A stretch of 64,000 nucleotides of DNA from Diprion similis (lineage: Eukaryota; Arthropoda; Insecta; Hymenoptera; Diprionidae). Location of the stretch: positions 13,055,425-13,119,424 of the forward strand of contig NC_060108.1 of the NCBI RefSeq assembly GCF_021155765.1, written 5' to 3'. The first letter of the stretch is position 1; the number at the start of each line of letters is the position of its first letter. The notes beneath the pieces are model-generated. The model made no database searches. It saw only the letters and a program-made list of their open reading frames with translations, and was not told the DNA's origin. The position numbers were made by a program, and so were the translations under genes. This document shows positions 36,975-49,200 of the stretch, piece by piece.

Positions 36975-38410
36975 TTTGCATATGAAAGCTGTGTCAGATC
37001 GCTGCAAGGCACTAGATCAGCGCCTCTCCTAGAGCCGGGCAATATTGAGCAACACCCACCCTGTCGTCACAATGCCCGACGCTATTGCCATTTTATGATA
37101 ATGTTATCAGCCCCGAACGCCCGATGAGTTAGCGCGATATCGCGTAACACGTTTGCGCCCTGGAGAAAGAATGAACGGGGATCTTGAAGGGTGTAGGTAC
37201 GTATGTGTACGTATATATACGCGTCAAGTACTCGCCGGGGCGTTCAACGGTGGATGTTGAATGGGGGAGAAAGCACAGTTCCATCAAACATGGGATTTAG
37301 TAATCTGCTGAGATTTATGAACGCAGGTTCACATCCCTCGGCTGTCACACTCGCTATACATCCTCGAATCCTCATCCTCGACAGCCTTCCTCTTCCCTCT
37401 CCTTCCCCCGTTCCACCTCTTTGTTACCTTTCTCAATCCGCACAAAGCGCCGGAGATCATCGACGATGAACGGCTACGAAACGACGAATCGTTGCTAATG
37501 GATAAAGCTTCTTTTCACCCAGGTTTCAGTCTTGTTAGAGGGGAAAATTTGAATTTTACAAATTGGATTGAATTCAACACCGGAAATATATCTCATAAAA
37601 TCTCTTCGGTGCACGATGCACTTGCTGCTAATTCCAGTTTGCAATAGAAGAATATATTCTTAAGGAAATCTTGCTGTTTTCAAACATTTCCATTTCATCC
37701 TATTCGTTATACCGTTCAAGAATGTCGAGCCTCCATTGACCAATAAAGGGTTATAACTTCGACCAAACGTTCAATAATTTCCGGAATTGCAAACGAATTC
37801 CCTCAGAAGCGATCTGCACTTGTAATCGCAATTACTGCTTTCGGACCAACTATAATTATACGTGCACAGCAAATGCGGATCGAGATTATGAGTTTGTCAA
37901 ACTGAAACAACCGCGGAAAGTTTTGGCGTTTGGGGAAAATCCTTAGAGACAGAGTTAATCGGGTAATAAAACCATCTGATCCTTACAAAGACAGAGATAG
38001 AGAGAGAGTGAGTGAGATTGCACGTGGGTGTGTAAGGCAGAGTGTAGTGTAGACCAAGAGGTATAAATATACGTACAAGCGTGCTTCCGAAGTGATGTAT
38101 AAATGTATAGGTATACGCCGGTTGTGTACTGCAGGGTTGTACAGCCGGTTTAGGAGTAAACATAAATAGAGAATAAAGTTGGGTGGCATTGAGCCGGGTG
38201 TTTGGCCCTATAAAGTATTCGTAAAGGGGCAGAGCGCCTCGCTGCGGCGTTACACCGCGCCTCGGCTTCTCTCCTTTCGGCAAAGGGGTTGGAAAGTCGG
38301 GTTCGACTGGGTGTCGCGCGCAAAGACGAAAAGGGGGTGCACTACGCAGGGAGGATAACGTTTCGTTTGCGGGAAAAGACGACGGAGAGACACGGTGAGG
38401 AGGTTCCGCG
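36975..38410. other. Mixed stretch without genes
   Basis: A 266-codon minus-strand frame (37897-38697) crosses this region and the TA repeat. Its translation is Tyr/Ile repeats followed by Pro/Ser/His low complexity, so it is not taken as a gene. Confidence 0.45.
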
Positions 38411-38461
38411 AGGGAGAGGGTTGGGGGTGGGGGTGGGGGTGAGGGTGGGTGGGGGTGGGGC
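38411..38461 (+). repeat. G-rich tract with G-quadruplex potential
   Basis: At least six runs of three to five G separated by one or two bases on the plus strand (units GGGGGTG and GGGTGGG). This satisfies the usual four-run rule for intramolecular G-quadruplexes several times over. Confidence 0.85.
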
Positions 38462-38598
38462 ACAACGGGGGATTTTAGTTTGTTCAAGTAAATTATATTC
38501 AGGATGGTGGCTCTCTGACATCGGTCGTAACGCAAACTAGTATACCCTTCTGTGCTTTCTCCGTGCCACCCCCGCACCCTTTCGTCACCCACACTTCC

Positions 38599-38684
38599 GT
38601 ATACACCGAGGTGTATACATATATGAAGATTGTATATACACGCGAGTATATACGTGTATAAATATATATATATATATATATATA
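38599..38684 (+). repeat. Palindrome cluster and TA microsatellite
   Basis: A perfect inverted repeat, GTATACACC / GGTGTATAC with a 2-nt centre, lies at 38599-38618. A second foldback (TATACACG...CGTGTATA) follows at about 38634-38660. A TA run closes the cluster at 38657-38684. These are common in unstable AT-rich microsatellite DNA. Confidence 0.75.
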
Positions 38685-41600
38685 CATACCATTTCATTTC
38701 ACCAACCTGGCAAATTCGCCTTGCCTATCATGAATTATTAATTAATTGTTTCAACTAACGGGCTAATTTACTATCCAGTTTGCGAGAACCGCGCTTCGAA
38801 ACGGGAGACTGCTGATGGGTGGATGAACACCCTCTTTGTAAATTGTATACAACGTGTATAGGCCCTTTGAAAATCATCAAATACTTCGGTAGGGACCTGC
38901 TATACCTACTATTCTGTTTGCACTCGTTGCCGATGACATTGCAGAGCGACAGATGTTTCGAAAATCACACTCCGTCTCATTCGCGGAACATATAACAGCG
39001 TACATTTAATTTCAACGATTAACTGTACGGATCGCAAATCACGTTAATTTTTCTTTATTTTCAATTTTAAATTTATCGTAGTTTTAATTATCGAAAGAAT
39101 AAAATTTGCAATTGGGAATAATAATCAAGATTCGATTAAACGGCACGAAAAAAAAAGAAAGCACAGCTCATACGAGGAACCCTTAAGAATTCACGGCAAA
39201 TTTACTTCACAGCTCGAGACTGCAGGGGAGAGGGCGATTGATTCAATTATGTTCAACAGCTCCCTTGAGGCACAAATTTTCCCACTTTTCTTTTTTATCA
39301 TTATTATTTCGGTCGTGCAACATCTGTTGATGCCTCGGTAAAAATGTACGCATGTAACGACTACCCGTCTGTGAAATGCTGGTTCTTGTTCAGCCGCTTA
39401 AGGGGCGTTACAACGGATGAAACTTGAGTTTTAGGCCACTTTCAGATAATTCGTACAAGTGTTTTGCCATTAATCATTCGTTGATTTATAGGTACTTTTT
39501 ATTCTACTTTGACAGATAATTTTTTCCAAACAACATTCTTCCATATTTCTCGCACAATAACGTGAAATTTGTCAATTTTTTACACAATTTCAATGCCAAG
39601 GTACAGATAAAAAAATTCAAATTTCTTGATATAGCCAGTTTGGCGGGTAACTAGACCCAATTGGTTGCATCCAGAATATTTCTTCAAGCTTATGACACTC
39701 TAACTGAAACTATCAATTTTCTCCAGATTCAAAATTCAACAACTTGTGCAGCTAAAAGTTTGAATCCTCGATAATAATTATCATCTGAATTTAGGTACGA
39801 TACAAGAATTGCTTAACGTCAAGTTAAATATCCTGAATATAGAATTGGGTCATATCAGTGCAAAGCCAGTATCGTATATAAATTGACTAAAAAAAAAACA
39901 AGAAAAAAAATCTAGTGTGTAAAAAATTTTCACAAACTGCATTGCAGTAAAATTGTAAGCATTGTGTACACGCGCAAACCTACGTGATACGAGTTCGGCG
40001 GCTAGACGGATGGGGCAAATTGTGTTTCAGTTGGTCTATCGTTTGTAGGGTTGATTGAAAGGGCTGACTCGATATTACGCGTCTATATGAAGCAGCGATG
40101 CGTACGCGGATGTAGAGCGCAGACGCAGGAAACGACAACTAAACACGACACGTGCAGGTATGATCGGTAATCAATGCTGAAGCCAAAGGTCCTTCGATCG
40201 AGTTAATCGCAAGGGCCGTTACAGGTTCGACGCTGACGGCCTCGCTGAATAAACAATCGTGATTTGCTAACGCAGGTAGACGGCTGTCTGTCGGGCACGT
40301 AATTTATCCAGGGCTACTTTGTCCTTTGCCCGCCAACCGACTGCCTGCCTCCTCTAGACCAACAAACTAGCAGAACCTGCCATCCTATCCTCGGAAATTG
40401 ACTGGGCTGCTTATCAAACTTTGCGGCTTGCGTGTTTGCCTGATGGCGGTGTGTGCCTGCCTCCCTACGCGGTGGGGGTGGGCCAAGGTAGCTTCGGGAT
40501 AGGGTTGTCCGGGGTTGTCAGTGACGTAAGGGTAGACCCTAGTTTCCACAGACCTACACTGCAGCAGGCTCACCGCGACCCTTCAAGTTAGAAAGGACGT
40601 CGACGAATCTATGGCGTTGAAAAAGTTCTTTTGCAACATTTCAGTCGTAGAAATAAAAAATCGAGCCAATCACCTACGCTGAGGAAAATTTATAGCTATG
40701 ATTAACTACGTTAAGGTCTCAATTAATGTAATAACCAGAAAATGTATGAAAATAGTTTTCTTGTAATTTGAACAATATTCAAACCCTTGTTGTAACGATA
40801 TTTATTTTCCAAAAAATTTTCTGAAAACCACAATAAAAAAATTATGTTTCTTACTACACTGTTAATAAAATTCTCTCTGAATTCAAAACTCAGTCCCTCG
40901 TCGAACTCATCACTCGTTCTTCCTCTCTCTTATCTAACAGACTCACCTGACTATCGCCTTCCATTCCTAGAACCCTAATCATGAACCATTATCAAATGTT
41001 CAAATCTACACACACTCACTTACGCTTCGTCTCCACTTTAAAACCCAGTCAATAAATATCAAAAGTATATTCTAATAATACTCATTCAACCCTTATTCTA
41101 ACCTTCGGTTGTCCTAGGACGTAAAAGCGAAGCCGAACTAGTCTATTCATTACTGCTTCGGAATGGGCGACTTTCAGATCAGTAAACGAAAAACTCGTTC
41201 TACGTCTTCAAAAGTATTCTATCATCGTGATATATTGGTAAACTTGAAGAAAAGTTTCAAGTAAACTATCTTTTTACGCATCTTACACACAGAATCACGA
41301 GATACCTTTGTCAAGGAAAATTTTTATCAAAGGATAACTTATGACACACAAGAGAGAAAGTTTCATCTGTTCATTGTTAGATTGTAGTTAAGTAACTGTA
41401 AAAGTAAACAAAAAATAAGAACTCGGAATATTTTTCCCTTTCAAGAAACTGAATTTTCAAATAGTTTCATGTTTGAATGAATTTTGAGTAAGTTCATCGT
41501 TTCACTAGCTTTTTATCCTCATATTTTTCTGCCACAACAATTTATACCAGTGATTAATCTTTATCCAAGCCAGAATTTTTCTTTTCAACAAATAATAGAA

Positions 41601-43080
41601 ATACTGTAAATAATTCCAAGTACAATACAATACGTATTCCGGGGGTAAGAAGTGAGTCGGGTGCGAAGAGCGGCAGGCAGATATAAGGTATATAGGGTTT
41701 TACGGTCGCGTGACGATTACCATAGCCGCGTTGATTGTTCAAGGTAGGTAGGTAGGTAGATTCGGAGTAAGGTGTTCCCTCGATGACGTGACGAGCCCCA
41801 TTACGTCAGAACCACTTAATTATAATATCGTCGGGAATTAAGCTGTGCTTGGCGCAAACTTGTACTCAGTCAGCAATTATTATCGACATCGTTTAATCCC
41901 CGTGTATACCAAAGGTTATAGACAGGATATATCCCTGGCAAAACGGATTTCGTCCTGCTCATGAGTGATACCTGCTCTTACTCCGATTATTTTTTCACGC
42001 ATGTGTATTTAACTACACCATCGTCGATTCCTCCTCCCCCCTTTCTCGGAGTTTTATCCCGTTTCTCAGCCACCACGTGGGGAAAAAAGTTCTGTATCAG
42101 GGTGGTAATCTGAATCGGGGGAGAGACGAAGCTGCGACGCGTGCGCATTTGGGGGAGGGTGAAAATGAGCGAAAAGCGTGGTTAAAATCGTCATATCTAA
42201 ACGGCGGACATGATATCGCGAACACTAACCATTGCGAGTGAGGATCAAGGATGAGAATTAGCGGCGTGCCGAACGCCTCGTCACAACATCATGCTGATGA
42301 TCTATTGCCAGGGCTCAGTCAGGGATGCCGACTTAATCCCTGCCACGCGTTCTGTCACGTGGGAACCACACGCCGAGCCATTTCGGTTGTAACACTGGTC
42401 GTGTCCGCTAACCGGATTACCTTACCGCCTGTACCTAATTTGTCCAGTATGGATATATTAGGCATGTTTAACGCACGTCGCTAACGCTGCACGTATCTTT
42501 GCATAATATCGCCATTTGTCAAGACGGAATTATCAGCTGCAGGGTGGATTCTTGTCTTTCCAGTCATCCAAAGCGTTGATATCGACCACGGTTTGGGCTG
42601 TCAGAGATTTATCTTCATTCATTGATCCCTAGAAACTAATACGAATAATGTTGATAATGTTTTTAGGAAGTTAAAAAATTTGTTTTTGGTCTCGTCTCAA
42701 CGTGCGAATCGTAATCAGGAACTTCAAGTCATTTAGGAAGAAAGTGATTTCGCAAGCAGAGAGAGTTCAAAATCGCAGATTGAATATTCCGTTTTTTTCG
42801 GTTGTAATATTGTATAAATATAAAATAAGTTTGAAATATGACACTAAGCGAATAATAATCCAAAATTTTTACCAACTATTCGATAAATTTTTAATGGAAA
42901 TTTAAGGGTGGCAATAAGAAGAAGACGAAATCGAGGAAAGAATTGATTTAAAAACTGTCCGATCGGAGAAGATCAAGCATTTATAATACGTTCAAGGAAA
43001 TATTTTTTGTCTCTCTTTGTAAAGTGATGGCGAGCTCAGCGATACGAGCCGACTGAGAAGAGTAGACAGACATAATTCGG
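38685..43080. other. AT-rich gene-free stretch
   Basis: No gene supported over about 4.4 kb. Contains a TTCAGCCGCTTAAGGGG block at 39389-39405 that resembles the second block of the 30.9/46.1 kb repeat, a TAGG run at 41741-41759, and a perfect Su(H)-type site CGTGGGAAC at 42358-42366 (single site, weak evidence). Confidence 0.4.
41741..41759 (+). repeat. TAGG tetranucleotide repeat
   Basis: Four TAGG units. Confidence 0.8.
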
Positions 43081-43650
43081 CGTCGTTTCAACGAAGCGTA
43101 GTTAACGAGACGGGTAGTCGAGTCACGTGATAGCCGCGTAAGGGGCTGGACGGGGTGGTTAAATTAGGGAGAGAATTCTACGAGCGTATAAACGTATGAT
43201 ATGTAGATTACGAGCGTGATGGATCAGATATAGAGCACACGGCCTGGTTGGCTCCAGCATTTAATAATACTGTTCCTGTCAAAACACACAGTGAAGCCAA
43301 CTGAGGGTGTAATACAGATAAATTGTCCCTTGGAGATGGCTGGTTGGGGTTGGAGACTCGCGTGCGGCTCCCGCCCTCCACCCTCCGCCCGACGCTCTTG
43401 AGGGCCGCTGCAGGCAGGGGCTGTTTTAATATGGACACCAGAGAGCGAAGATTTGTGCGGAACTGTGTAAACACCGGGATGATGCGTGAAAGTGCCAGCG
43501 AGATATGATCGCGCCGCACAATTTTGGGGGTGGCAAAACGGCCGAGCCTTCACCCTCCTAACTACGGGATCGAGGGATGAATGAAAGAATGCACGCTGCA
43601 CCCGGACAATTTCACATTGTTCAAGGCGAGACTGATTCATTCGACACGCT
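43081..43650. other. GC-rich island
   Basis: GC-rich block with open frames on both strands and no domain. Confidence 0.35.
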
Positions 43651-45339
43651 TTAAGCTGTCGCCATGCTGGTATTAAATTCTCCCGTTCTTCCAGAGGGAT
43701 GAAAATTTCCTCTCATCCAGGTATCTATTCCTATTTCTGTCAAGAAAGACTTTTCATCCGATTACAGAGAATCCCTCGAATTTAGGTGTTCTTCATTGAC
43801 TTGAATTTCAGTTCGTGACCAGTTTCAAATTAGCTCCTAACATCGCATATTCACTTTAGTGTCAACAGTTACTAATCGACAGGGATAAACACTTTTACGA
43901 ATGTAAAGTAAGCTGAGCTTTACGTGCTTTTGGCGAATCACTTACTACACATGTAATAAATTTAACATCACTTTTTTCTAGTGTAATCAGAAAGGTTTAC
44001 TGCTTTCGAATTTGAATCTCTTTTTACTGGTTAATGTCAATTCAAATACCTGAAGGCACTCACGGTGTCACGAATATCCTCTTTTCCATACATCAGTAAT
44101 AACTTCAATCTGGAAATTGTGACAAAAGTCTAACAATTTGCTAAACTCGTCCTGCAACAGCTTGGACGAATCGTCTTAGCTAAGTAATCTAAATTCGTGA
44201 AATGATCAATTTTTGTGGATGAACGCGGGGGTAACCGCGAGGCTTTTGTGAGAGGGAATCAGTCGGCGAGACGGCGTTTAGTCGAGCCGAAGAACCGAAG
44301 TCTGCCTTGTGAATAACTGAACGTCGACGGAGTTCTCAAGCCTCTGTAGCATCCATGGCGTCTCCTCGTTCCACGGAGCTTAGCACTCCCCCTGCACGTT
44401 CAGAACAAGACAATATAATATTATCAAAGCATTGTGCCCGGGTAATTAGCTGCGCTAACGCAATCTCGGCTGATTACAAATTCTGCTCACGGACTCACGG
44501 GCTCGTCCTTATACTGCAGTGGAAGAACTGCTCCACGGATGCTCGGACACCTTTCGACGAGGTCGTCGATGGTCGATGCAGTTCACGGCTCGACGGTTTT
44601 TGCTGCAAGGATAACGTTCGAGGCGTCTTATTTTGATGTCGAAAAATCCGGTATATAGTTGCGGATCGGGATTCAGACGAGCGAAATTTTCTGATTCCTA
44701 ATCGGGTGAAAAATTTCGAATCTTCAGGCTGCAGAACTGCGGTAGGTTCAAATTATCGAAGGGTTGAGATTCCAGAAGATAAAAATCCCGACTTTTAATA
44801 CTACCAATTCAGATTTTTTAGAGGGTAGACATTTTTTCGAACGTGTGAATAAACGATTTCGATTAAGTTTGAATGGAATAACACAAAAATTTCAAAATTC
44901 TCTCTTGATTTTACGTAATTTTCCCTATTTCCCCTCAAGTTTGAAGATTTTTGGATTTTCAGAGTTCTGAGATATTTCTATTTCGACCTTGCATACATTC
45001 AACCTTCGGCACATCTAGGCTTCACAAAACTTCAGAATTCGCATGAATAAAATGGAACCTTTGACCGTTCGGAGCTTTTAAAAATTCGGAACTGCAACTG
45101 AACCCGAAGCTTCCTCGCGAATTTCATTAATTTTGCAAAAACTTGAGCGAGGCTGTAGGATATAAGGAACTTCGGTCATTCGGAGTTTCGATCAGTGAAA
45201 AAATTGGCTCATTTTCACTTCCGACAGTTCAGGAACTCGAATATTCGGAATTTCGTTAATTCGAATTGATAAAAGGTGAAGCCGAATTTGTATAATTCCT
45301 CGAATTTCCACTACTACCAAGAATTTCTCATCAAGTATC
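43651..45339. other. AT-rich stretch without supported genes
   Basis: One ATG frame at 44355-44636 (93 codons, beginning MASPRSTELSTPPARSEQ) has a reasonable start context but no domain and no TATA box. Nothing else noted. Confidence 0.35.
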
Positions 45340-46060
45340 GCAATGTTCGTGGAAAAGCGACACGAGCACGGTCTATTTCTCTGTCCACCCTTCCCCGCCC
45401 CCTTTGGCTGTGATAAAGGATTAATAGAAGTTATAAAGTAGAACCGACGGCTTGGGGGAGTGTCGGGTCGGGGGTGTATTACGTGAGTCGACTGGAATAG
45501 AGCGGGTATCTCCAAAGGTTATATCGCAGGTTACCATTGCCTCCAGGGTTCCCTTGCCGGGCCAAAGTCATGCGCACGCGGGAATAAAGGTCCGACCAAT
45601 CAACCTCGAAGTCCATCCCGGAGGCTGACCAGCCGGGCGACCTTCTTCTGGACCGTCTTAAAAAGTAAAACAAGCAGAGGGAGGAATCGACACGGGGAGA
45701 ATAATGTCAGGTGGGCGATATCCTGGAATCCTGGACCCGGCAGAAATTCGGCTCTAGCTCATCCGCGGCCCTGGGATGCGGTCCAATCTGGTGGAAAATG
45801 AACGGGGAGCGGCATCGTGACATCTGCGCTAATTTCACACCGAGATAGCTGCGTCCACTGAGGCATCCACTGCGTCGACCCCGGTCGTCCACGACGCACG
45901 TGGGCATCGCCGATCAGGCTGTACAAGGTGATCGGCAACTCTGTGTTCGTGTAGAACGCACACGAGTCTACAGTGGTTTACATCTACATCATACCTACTC
46001 ACGATCAGTCGCTTTGGACAGGGGGAACGGAGCTGGGCACAGCTGTTTCATTTTGCGACA
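45340..46060. other. GC-rich island
   Basis: CpG-rich block between AT-rich flanks; no gene supported. Confidence 0.35.
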
Positions 46061-46122
46061 AATTTTACGGCTTTGATTATCAGAGTCTCCCGCTTCTCGT
46101 CTCGGTAAAAGATGACTAGGAA

Positions 46123-46245
46123 AGTACTCGAGGTGTATCTCACCGATTTCCTTTGTTCTGCGATATATCGTAGTAGGTGTAAAAGCATCAGACACATTTT
46201 TTTTTTAAAATGCCAATTCAGCTGTTTAAAGGGTGAAAACAAGCC
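46123..46245 (+). repeat. Diverged interspersed repeat, copy B
   Basis: Core at 46123-46149 (beginning AGTACTCGAGGTGTAT) matches copy A at 30911 with 4 differences in 27. The second block, TTCAGCTGTTTAAAGGG, follows at 46218. Same orientation as copy A. No terminal repeats or coding potential seen, so the class is unknown. Confidence 0.4.
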
Positions 46246-49200
46246 TTAATGTTCACCCCGAAAAATTAGGGAAGGCCAACTCTGAAGGTAAGATCGAGAT
46301 TTACATCTTTGTTGAGAAGTTATTGTTTCATCTAAAACGAATTACGTGTCTAGTGTTTTTAATGTACCACAGCATAACACAGGATCAAAAACGAAAAATC
46401 GGCGAGATAAAACTTTGGTACTTTCATTTATCGGTTGAATTTTGTAAAGACCGGTTGATGTTACTCATGGCTGCCCAGGTCCAAAGGGATAGGTGATTCC
46501 TGCTGTAGCCCAACTTTCGCAATAAAGGGAGCTAGAAAAATACTCAAGATCGTGAGAAGCTTATTAATATTTACACAGCCGGAACAACCCTTTCGAACGA
46601 CGATTCCAAGGGTGGAAGAAGTCACTATACTTTCTCCCAAACTTCCGTTACTTACTATTATAGCACTGCTGTACTTCAATGTAAGATTTGTAATATCGAT
46701 TGCAATTGAGTGCGGAAACAAGCCTCTGAAAAGTTACAAAACCTATCTCTCAATGAAAACTTAATTTTCATTTTGAAATACAAGACTCCAGACGGAAACT
46801 AAATATCTTACAATTAAGAATGAGAATCTGTGAAGTTTCTGTAATTCCTTGATTCTACTATTCAACTGCTTACATAGATTTTTAACTAGATTGTCGAAAG
46901 TGTGCTTACTTCCGATTCCCGGTCCCTTTCGATCGAATCGAAAAATCGAATCGACATTCGAAGAGACTGAAACCAAATCGGTATACCTAAAAAATTAATT
47001 TTCCTCCCTGAATCTTCTTCATCGTCTTGAAAAATAAACATCAACTTTCCGCCCGTTTCTGGGTGTCGATAAAGTTGGGGGTAAAAACCCCAGAAGAACG
47101 TCACACAACGGGGGGTTGGTTCGTCGGTGCGATCGGGTGGTCTAGAGGTCCCGGACTCGCAGGAACCAATATGTCCATCTTCGGGCGGGCGGCGGCCACC
47201 GTGCAAACAGATCAATGCTTCGCGTTCCAATATAAACAGTATTATTGAAACAAAGCCGTTGGTTCGGTCGGGGCGGGTGGTGCAGGGGTCGGGGGGCGAT
47301 GTATCTCTGCGAGTTTCGCAGGGGGTGTGCAGGGGACAAGAGTTATGTTGCCGCGATATTGTGCTGCGCGGCGCGGCGCGACCGACTCCCTCCCTTCCCA
47401 CCGGGGGTGGAATCGGCCAGCAGTCAGGGGTTGCTGGAGGAGGGCTGTCGATTCTGTATTATACAACGTCGGGTCTCCGCGAGTGGGTTGAGGGGCCGTA
47501 GGGTTGCCTCTCTGCGTTTATATATCAAAGTAATGGCGCACCCACACGCGTATGGTCAATCGCAGAACCTTATACGTGATCCTCGACCTGCGAGGCGCTT
47601 GCGCACCCCCAGGAGAAGACACACGTTTAAACCCTTGTGTACGTTTAATATACCTGCCGGTTTATATACGTACCTTATACGCGGTGATCGATGTTAATGT
47701 GGATGTGGATGAAAAGCACTTGTCAGTTGTGTACGTATGTGTGTGGATATGAGGGTGTGTGTAACATCGCACGTTTTTCGTCAAAACAAACAGCTCGCCC
47801 CTCCATATGGCCCTGTTATATGGCGCAATAAGGTTTCGGCGACCCTGAAATAACAAATCAATAGTCGTTATTAGTTATTGCTACGTTGATATATTCGACA
47901 CGGGCTGAATTGGTTGTATCGAATTTCGTACCGTTAGACGAAAAAGGGATGCTGATAATAAAATTTCAACGAAATTTCCCTGCTAAGTCGCTTTTGTGAT
48001 TTAATCGGACGTTGATGTTGGGACTTGGTCTCATACCAAAAGTACAGCCTAAAGAGAGAAGCTTAGATTTTTTTGGTTTTATGATTTCGTCGACATTCGT
48101 AATCGCCTATTATTATCAACGGATCAATCGATTTGATTTTACGCTGGTCAAACTATTGGATCGAATACCGAGTTACACTGAAAACGAACGAAATTCCAGA
48201 GGAGTAATCATTTTCTGGGATATAGATCGATTTTTCGATCCGCAAGATCCGTCACCGTGATTGAATTCAACTATATGTGGATTCTATTCACTCTCCAGGG
48301 TGAATATCATGAATACATATTGCGGGTTGTATGAAGCAATGACCTTGTTAACTTTCATCGCCGTTATAGAAGAAACAGAGGAAAAAACAGAAAAGAAAAA
48401 AAGATGATTTTCGGGTTGGGTCAAGAGTCGTTGAGTGGCGGTTTGGGATTTGGAAACCCGGACTAGTGCCATCCGTAATACCAGCTTTTTCTGAAATCAG
48501 GGGATGACTTTTCCGGAGAGCTGAATTTTAGCGGGCGTGGCTGAGAACACGCGAGAAGACTGAAAGATTCCAGAGTCAGCAAGGAGGGTTGTCACCCCCG
48601 CGTTCGTGCAGGATCCAGCTATAGCAACCCATAAGAAAAATGATATCGTACCGGTAGCCAAAGAGAGAATGATCCTCCCTCTGCACAATGGCGGTGTACC
48701 TCCACGTCTACTTCTTGCTCTATATCGAATTCTTATCTGAAACGTTGCAAAAAAAAAAGTAATCTGAAGTTTTGCATGAAATTTCTTTAAAAATATAAAC
48801 TTCAATATTTATTCAAGTAATTAAAGGCCATAAAACATTGTAATCAAAGTTTACCCAAAGCATCTACAATTCATCAGTATGAGTCAAAACTTTTTAGGTC
48901 AATTATATGAAACTCTAGTTGCTACCGAGAATTTTTCCTCGGATCTCAGGTTGAGTGAAAACAATAAAAAAAATCATCAAATTCAACCCTTCGTGCAGTT
49001 TTAAATTTCTTTACTTTTGATCCATCGGTCATGAAGTTCTAGTCGGTCTGAGCTGTGGCTAGAATTTTCCAGAAAGACTGTTGACACCGACCAGTGGGCG
49101 GCATGCACCGCGACTCCTGGAGGAATATCAAATATAACCGGATTACTCGAGACGTGTTTGAAATACCGAATTCCAAAGTGGCTGCACCAGCGTTTCCCGA

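Noticed and set aside
37897-38697. 266-codon minus-strand open frame, one of the longest in the window
   Set aside because: Its translation starts with Tyr/Ile repeats from the TA microsatellite and continues as Pro/Ser/His low complexity. It crosses a G-rich simple repeat and has no domain.
42358-42366. Su(H)-type site CGTGGGAAC as evidence of a Notch-regulated locus
   Set aside because: A single 9-bp match in 64 kb is expected by chance; no paired sites or proneural E-boxes were identified beside it.
46886-47401. 171-codon minus-strand frame
   Set aside because: Lies in a GC-rich island with frames open in several registers; Arg/Pro-rich with no domain.
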